Positions 26,956 to 29,466 of a stretch of DNA of 29,466 nt are shown piece by piece. The stretch lies in NCBI GenBank assembly GCA_028281205.1, contig JANQKJ010000015.1, positions 1-29,466 of the forward strand, in the 5' to 3' direction. Position 1 is the stretch's first letter. The number at the start of each line of letters is the position of its first letter. This stretch comes from Gammaproteobacteria bacterium (GTDB lineage Bacteria > Pseudomonadota > Gammaproteobacteria > UBA4575). The position numbers were made by a program, and so were the translations under genes. The notes under the pieces were generated by a model. It made no database searches and was not told the DNA's origin. It worked only from the letters and a program-made list of their open reading frames with translations.

Positions 26956-27162
26956 TTTGAACTAGTTATCATTCTAGATATTCTAATGTATTGATAATAG
27001 TGCACAGTGTATTGCATTACATTGCGTGTATAGAACAGTTTGAATAAAAGCCGATTAAATACTCTTTTAATACGATACACAGGGAATTTATATCGTTGAA
27101 TTAATTTAACTTAAGCACTATATTCTTATTGCTCATCTACCAATTGCGGTAGAAGGAACTCG

Positions 27163-27202
27163 AAAGCCGCTGTATGTAAAAGTACGGCGGCTTTTGTATT
27201 TT
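27163..27202 (+). terminator. Intrinsic terminator without an obvious upstream gene
   Basis: AAAGCCGCTGTA (27163-27174) and TACGGCGGCTTT (27183-27194) form a 12-pair stem (one G-T) with an eight-base loop. TTTTGTATTTTT follows on the plus strand. The hairpin also lies 16 bases past the stop of the convergent minus-strand gene and could weakly end that transcript, although the T-run favours plus-strand termination. Confidence 0.8.
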
Positions 27203-27210
27203 TGGCGCTA

Positions 27211-27705
27211 TTAATTTAGTTTTTTACTAACTTTTTTTCGTAAACTTTTTCTTTTCCACGGTTGATCAACATTAAATGACGTAACAAGAGTAAAGGCGGT
27301 TCGCCTTTCTTCTAAAATTACTACGTAATCCTCATCCTCAACCCACAGATAAGTACGTTCCTTGCCACTGCCTTCTAGATACCTAAAACTAGTAACACAA
27401 TTATAATGCGAATTTTCAATGATAGGTCTTATCCACGGTATACAACGCGCCCTATCTTTTTCTGGTAATCGGTTTGTCACACCAGATTTTTCTCTTGTTA
27501 CTAAATGCCAAAAACCTTCTTCTTTTCCATCATTGATTACTCGTCGATCAAAATCAATTCTTTTACTTAAATAATAAGGATGGTTTGTAACGAAATCTTG
27601 TGTAAATACAGAATATGCATCGGCCAACAGTACGTTCATGTCGTTTTCGTTTGGTAGTCTTTTGGGAAGAAAATTCGCCATCTTTTCTACTCGCTTGGCC
27701 GCCAT
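27211..27705 (-). CDS. Small RlfA/BECR-nuclease-like protein (putative toxin or effector)
   Basis: This 164-residue basic protein is not firmly identified. The layout FDRRVINDGKEEGFWHLVTRE (about 52-72, with His67), CIPWIRPIIENS (88-99), RTYLWVEDEDYVVILEERR (117-135) and FNVDQPWKRKSLRKK (144-158) recalls, from memory, phage P1 RlfA-type proteins and the BECR (barnase-EndoU-ColicinE5/D-RelE) ribonuclease fold. The nuclease role is therefore an inference. The start at 27705 overlaps the end of the DUF3800 gene by 19 bases. An alternative ATG at 27681 (Met9), behind GAGTAGAAAAG, would remove the overlap. Both genes surely form one unit. Its base use is AT-rich, like the rest of the cassette. Confidence 0.8.
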   Translation of the reverse strand: MAAKRVEKMANFLPKRLPNENDMNVLLADAYSVFTQDFVTNHPYYLSKRIDFDRRVINDGKEEGFWHLVTREKSGVTNRLPEKDRARCIPWIRPIIENSHYNCVTSFRYLEGSGKERTYLWVEDEDYVVILEERRTAFTLVTSFNVDQPWKRKSLRKKVSKKLN

Positions 27706-28385
27706 ACAAAAATGTTGAATTTACTTTCTGATAATGAAGTGGAGTAATTAATTTCTCTTTTGTGTAACTCTTCTATTTTTTTTACTATTTTTATTTTTGT
27801 CTCACTTCCGCTTAATGTTCTATTTTTATACGCCACAGCTCCGAGCAAAAAATCAGTTAGTTGAAGAAGTTCTATTTCATGTGACCGAACATGTTGAATC
27901 CCGGATATCATCTGCTTTGTAAAGTCATATTTATCATTGCATAAGACATCTCTTAGTGCTTTTACTTTAAACTTGCTTCGCGTGTCTTTAATGTCTATGT
28001 AAATGTTATACGACCCGGTAGGACTCAGTATTTTGTTCAAAAGCGAAAAGTACATTTTATAATAAAAGGTATCGTGTGAGCCGTCATTGTATTGATCATG
28101 ATCCAATATCGATTTGTCTGGTACTACCAGTGCTCTGAAATGAATTTCGCTATTTATGAAAAACCATTTAACAATTTCTTCAAAAAATTCCTCGCGCGAT
28201 TTTGATACTTTTGTCCACTTAAGTTCGCCATTACTATTGTATTTATTCTTTAATCTTTTTAATTCGGCGGATAATTCTTTTACAGATTCTTTTTTGCACC
28301 AAGTGCAACCCAGAAGCATAGAAGACTGCCCATCATTTGCTAAATGGCAAGATTCATCACAGTAGATGTTATATATATCGCTCAT
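27687..28385 (-). CDS. DUF3800 domain-containing protein
   Basis: This 232-residue protein has the DUF3800 hallmark YCDES at residues 8-12. The central FRALVVPDKSIL, FYYKMYFSLLNKIL and YNIYIDIKDTRSK segments (with IDIKDTR supplying a second acidic site) and the C-terminal LLQLTDFLLGAVAYK box (LxxxDxLxGA) complete the family pattern. DUF3800 proteins are predicted to have an RNase H-like fold with an acidic metal site. They are frequent on mobile elements and in defence-type islands, but no activity is established that I can cite. It overlaps the downstream RlfA/BECR-like gene. A 27-base palindrome lies 35 bases before its start. The ribosome-binding site is weak (AATAAGA). Confidence 0.88.
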   Translation of the reverse strand: MSDIYNIYCDESCHLANDGQSSMLLGCTWCKKESVKELSAELKRLKNKYNSNGELKWTKVSKSREEFFEEIVKWFFINSEIHFRALVVPDKSILDHDQYNDGSHDTFYYKMYFSLLNKILSPTGSYNIYIDIKDTRSKFKVKALRDVLCNDKYDFTKQMISGIQHVRSHEIELLQLTDFLLGAVAYKNRTLSGSETKIKIVKKIEELHKREINYSTSLSESKFNIFVWRPSE

Positions 28386-28419
28386 TCTTATTATTACTAC
28401 GGGGTAAGATAAAAACTAA

Positions 28420-28446
28420 GTATATGAAATATGGTATTTCATATAC
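28420..28446. promoter_or_regulatory. 27-bp perfect-arm palindrome upstream of the DUF3800 gene
   Basis: GTATATGAAAT-N5-ATTTCATATAC has two perfect 11-base arms. It lies 35-61 bases before the DUF3800 start, in the promoter zone of that gene. A dimeric regulator site is the simplest reading, possibly for the XRE protein encoded upstream. No T-run follows, so a terminator is unlikely. Confidence 0.6.
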
Positions 28447-28631
28447 AGGCAAGCCCATACTTTGTGATCGAATATATTTTTGTTGCGGAATTAAGAAACC
28501 GCTTGGGCTAGAAAATAAATCTTGATTTTCCACAGTCGTATTTGTCCTAGTAAAAATTTGCAATAGGTGAGAATTATTAGAACAAACACGATTATTTTTT
28601 AGTTAATAATTGGTTAACAACAAAATTGAAG

Positions 28632-29225
28632 TTAAATTTTAGTATTATTCCATCTGTTCTTATTTCTTTCAGCCATTAGTTCAAATATTCTAAATCTAGC
28701 TAGTTCCTCAGTTACATTAAATTTATCAATTAATGTTCCAACTGTATCAGTTGAAGTAATTAAACGAGAATCCATTAAAAGCTCACACATAAACCAGTTA
28801 GCCTGATGCTCACTATCTGTTTCCGGAACGACGTTATGAAATTCAAGCGACGCTCTTTGCAAGCCAACATATGGATGTTTTAAAACACAGTGACCTGTTT
28901 CATGTGCGAGGGTTTCGCGTGATTCTGGATCGTCATCCCAAGCTAAATCCCAAACAGTTTCACGGACAAAATAAGTTTGCATATCTGGATGAAAGCTAGC
29001 CGAGCAGGTAGGCAACATATCGTCTTCTAATACAATGTAGTTTGGGCACTTCCACTCGGGCATACTACCCCATGTTTCTATAAGTCTGACAATTGGAAAA
29101 CAGGCTTCAGCGAAACCATACTTTTCTTTTGATATATCTCTTACGTAATGAGCCGTATGGCGAACCTCCCTTCTAGTTTTATAGGGAACCTCAACACCGC
29201 TTTGTCTGTATTTAGATATGCTCAT
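28632..29225 (-). CDS. ImmA/IrrE-type zinc metallopeptidase (COG2856)
   Basis: The protein (197 residues) has a zinc-protease motif HETGH at 108-112 and a likely third ligand Glu139 in DSEHQANWF, the arrangement of ImmA/IrrE-type peptidases. These enzymes typically cleave or inactivate a partner XRE-family repressor, as ImmA does to ImmR in ICEBs1. Residues 60-95 form the usual preceding beta-region (YIVLEDDMLP, QTYFVRET). The C-terminal part, after 150, is helical. The start overlaps the stop of the upstream XRE-like gene by 14 bases, which supports a coupled regulator-protease pair. The N terminus (TRREVRHTAHYVRD) follows the helical pattern of this family. Confidence 0.9.
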   Translation of the reverse strand: MSISKYRQSGVEVPYKTRREVRHTAHYVRDISKEKYGFAEACFPIVRLIETWGSMPEWKCPNYIVLEDDMLPTCSASFHPDMQTYFVRETVWDLAWDDDPESRETLAHETGHCVLKHPYVGLQRASLEFHNVVPETDSEHQANWFMCELLMDSRLITSTDTVGTLIDKFNVTEELARFRIFELMAERNKNRWNNTKI

Positions 29226-29466
29226 ATTTTCTTAAAATTTCCATAATTTTTTTCTTTTCTTTTTCTGGAAGCAATTTAGCGCTGCGTCCAAATGCTAAAT
29301 AAAGTGTCCTGTCATCTTCACTAGCATCAACTAAGTCTAATTTAAATTGCGTTGAAGATTCTTCAGCTAACCTTTGCCATTCAGATTTTGATATTCCGTG
29401 CTCAGTAAAATAATTAGATACATCGTTAATCAATTTTTCTGGTACAGGTTTCCTACCATTTTCAAT
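29212..29466 (-). CDS. XRE-family regulator, C-terminal part (N terminus outside window)
   Basis: The frame is open to the right edge, giving 84 residues. At the edge it reads IENGRKPVPEKL, the end of a typical XRE helix-turn-helix (the IENGxRxP turn after the recognition helix). It continues with NYFTEHGISKSEWQRLAEESS, EDDRTLYLAFGRSAKLL and PEKEKKKIMEILRKYE. These match the C-terminal tail of XRE antitoxin/repressor partners of ImmA/IrrE peptidases. An internal TTG at 29431-29433 is not a real start. It overlaps the peptidase gene by 14 bases. Confidence 0.72.
   Translation of the reverse strand: MENGRKPVPEKLINDVSNYFTEHGISKSEWQRLAEESSTQFKLDLVDASEDDRTLYLAFGRSAKLLPEKEKKKIMEILRKYEHI

Larger units (their letters stand above)
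26496..27210. other. Gene-poor junction between groEL and the accessory cassette
   Basis: No protein gene is credible in these 715 bases. From left to right they hold the groESL terminator, a copy of the palindromic repeat family, two tRNA-like sequences with matching tails, an AT-rich stretch (about 26956-27162) in which nothing was recognised beyond a five-base CTACC/GGTAG hairpin near 27138-27153, and an intrinsic terminator. The arrangement looks like an integration junction. Confidence 0.6.

Noticed and set aside
28369..28563. 64-codon open frame on minus just upstream of, and overlapping, the DUF3800 start
   Set aside because: It needs a TTG start without a ribosome-binding site, its product has no recognisable pattern, and it reads through the 27-base palindrome. 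It is better explained as control DNA.

Overview
The window is a stretch of gammaproteobacterial chromosome with moderate GC content. The class assignment rests on the linked gene orders dusB-fis, aroQ-accB-accC-prmA, rpmB-rpmG and cutA-dsbD / fxsA-groES-groEL. The genus cannot be told from sequence alone. About 27 kb is ordinary housekeeping DNA. The last 2.3 kb on the right is visibly AT-rich accessory DNA entered through a gene-poor junction.

Layout, left to right. (1) 1-2085: the 3' part of a hydantoinase/oxoprolinase A-type gene and a membrane fatty-acid desaturase with a long C-terminal extension. (2) 2111-4312: rpmB-rpmG on the minus strand, then a folate block: folB and folK on plus, convergent with a FolM-type pteridine reductase. 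(3) 4422-9541: a MidA-type methyltransferase and uppP on plus, cca on minus, a putative lipoprotein aminopeptidase on plus, and an NDUFA9-like atypical SDR on minus. Several of these genes meet end to end or overlap by a few bases. (4) 9678-11553: trxA and rho. (5) 11622-21414, all minus strand: aroQ, accB, accC, prmA, a DUF3426 zinc-ribbon protein, dusB, fis, purH, an AEC-family permease and purD. This joins shikimate, fatty-acid and purine synthesis with ribosome and tRNA modification and the Fis nucleoid protein. (6) 21590-24366: cutA overlapping dsbD on minus, and divergent fxsA on plus. (7) 24390-26549: groES-groEL with a textbook promoter, a perfect CIRCE operator for HrcA and a strong intrinsic terminator.

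Four large imperfect-palindrome intergenic elements (about 13920-14117, 18795-18923, 20334-20463 and 26561-26723) appear to be one dispersed family. Three share a recognisable core resembling CATGTACTGACGTGTACA, and one sits inside the accB-accC operon.

The junction 26550-27210 holds one of these elements, then two decayed tRNA-like sequences. Each ends in CCA and is followed by the same tail (ATAAAA, then CAACAAGTTA). Next comes an intrinsic terminator with no obvious gene in front of it. Beyond it lie four genes in one direction (minus): the end of an XRE-type regulator overlapping an ImmA/IrrE-type metallopeptidase, a 27-bp perfect-arm palindrome, and a DUF3800 protein overlapping a small RlfA/BECR-like protein. 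This looks like the edge of an island inserted by a tRNA. It is the best candidate here for an undescribed defence or toxin-type system, although the cassette runs off the right edge.
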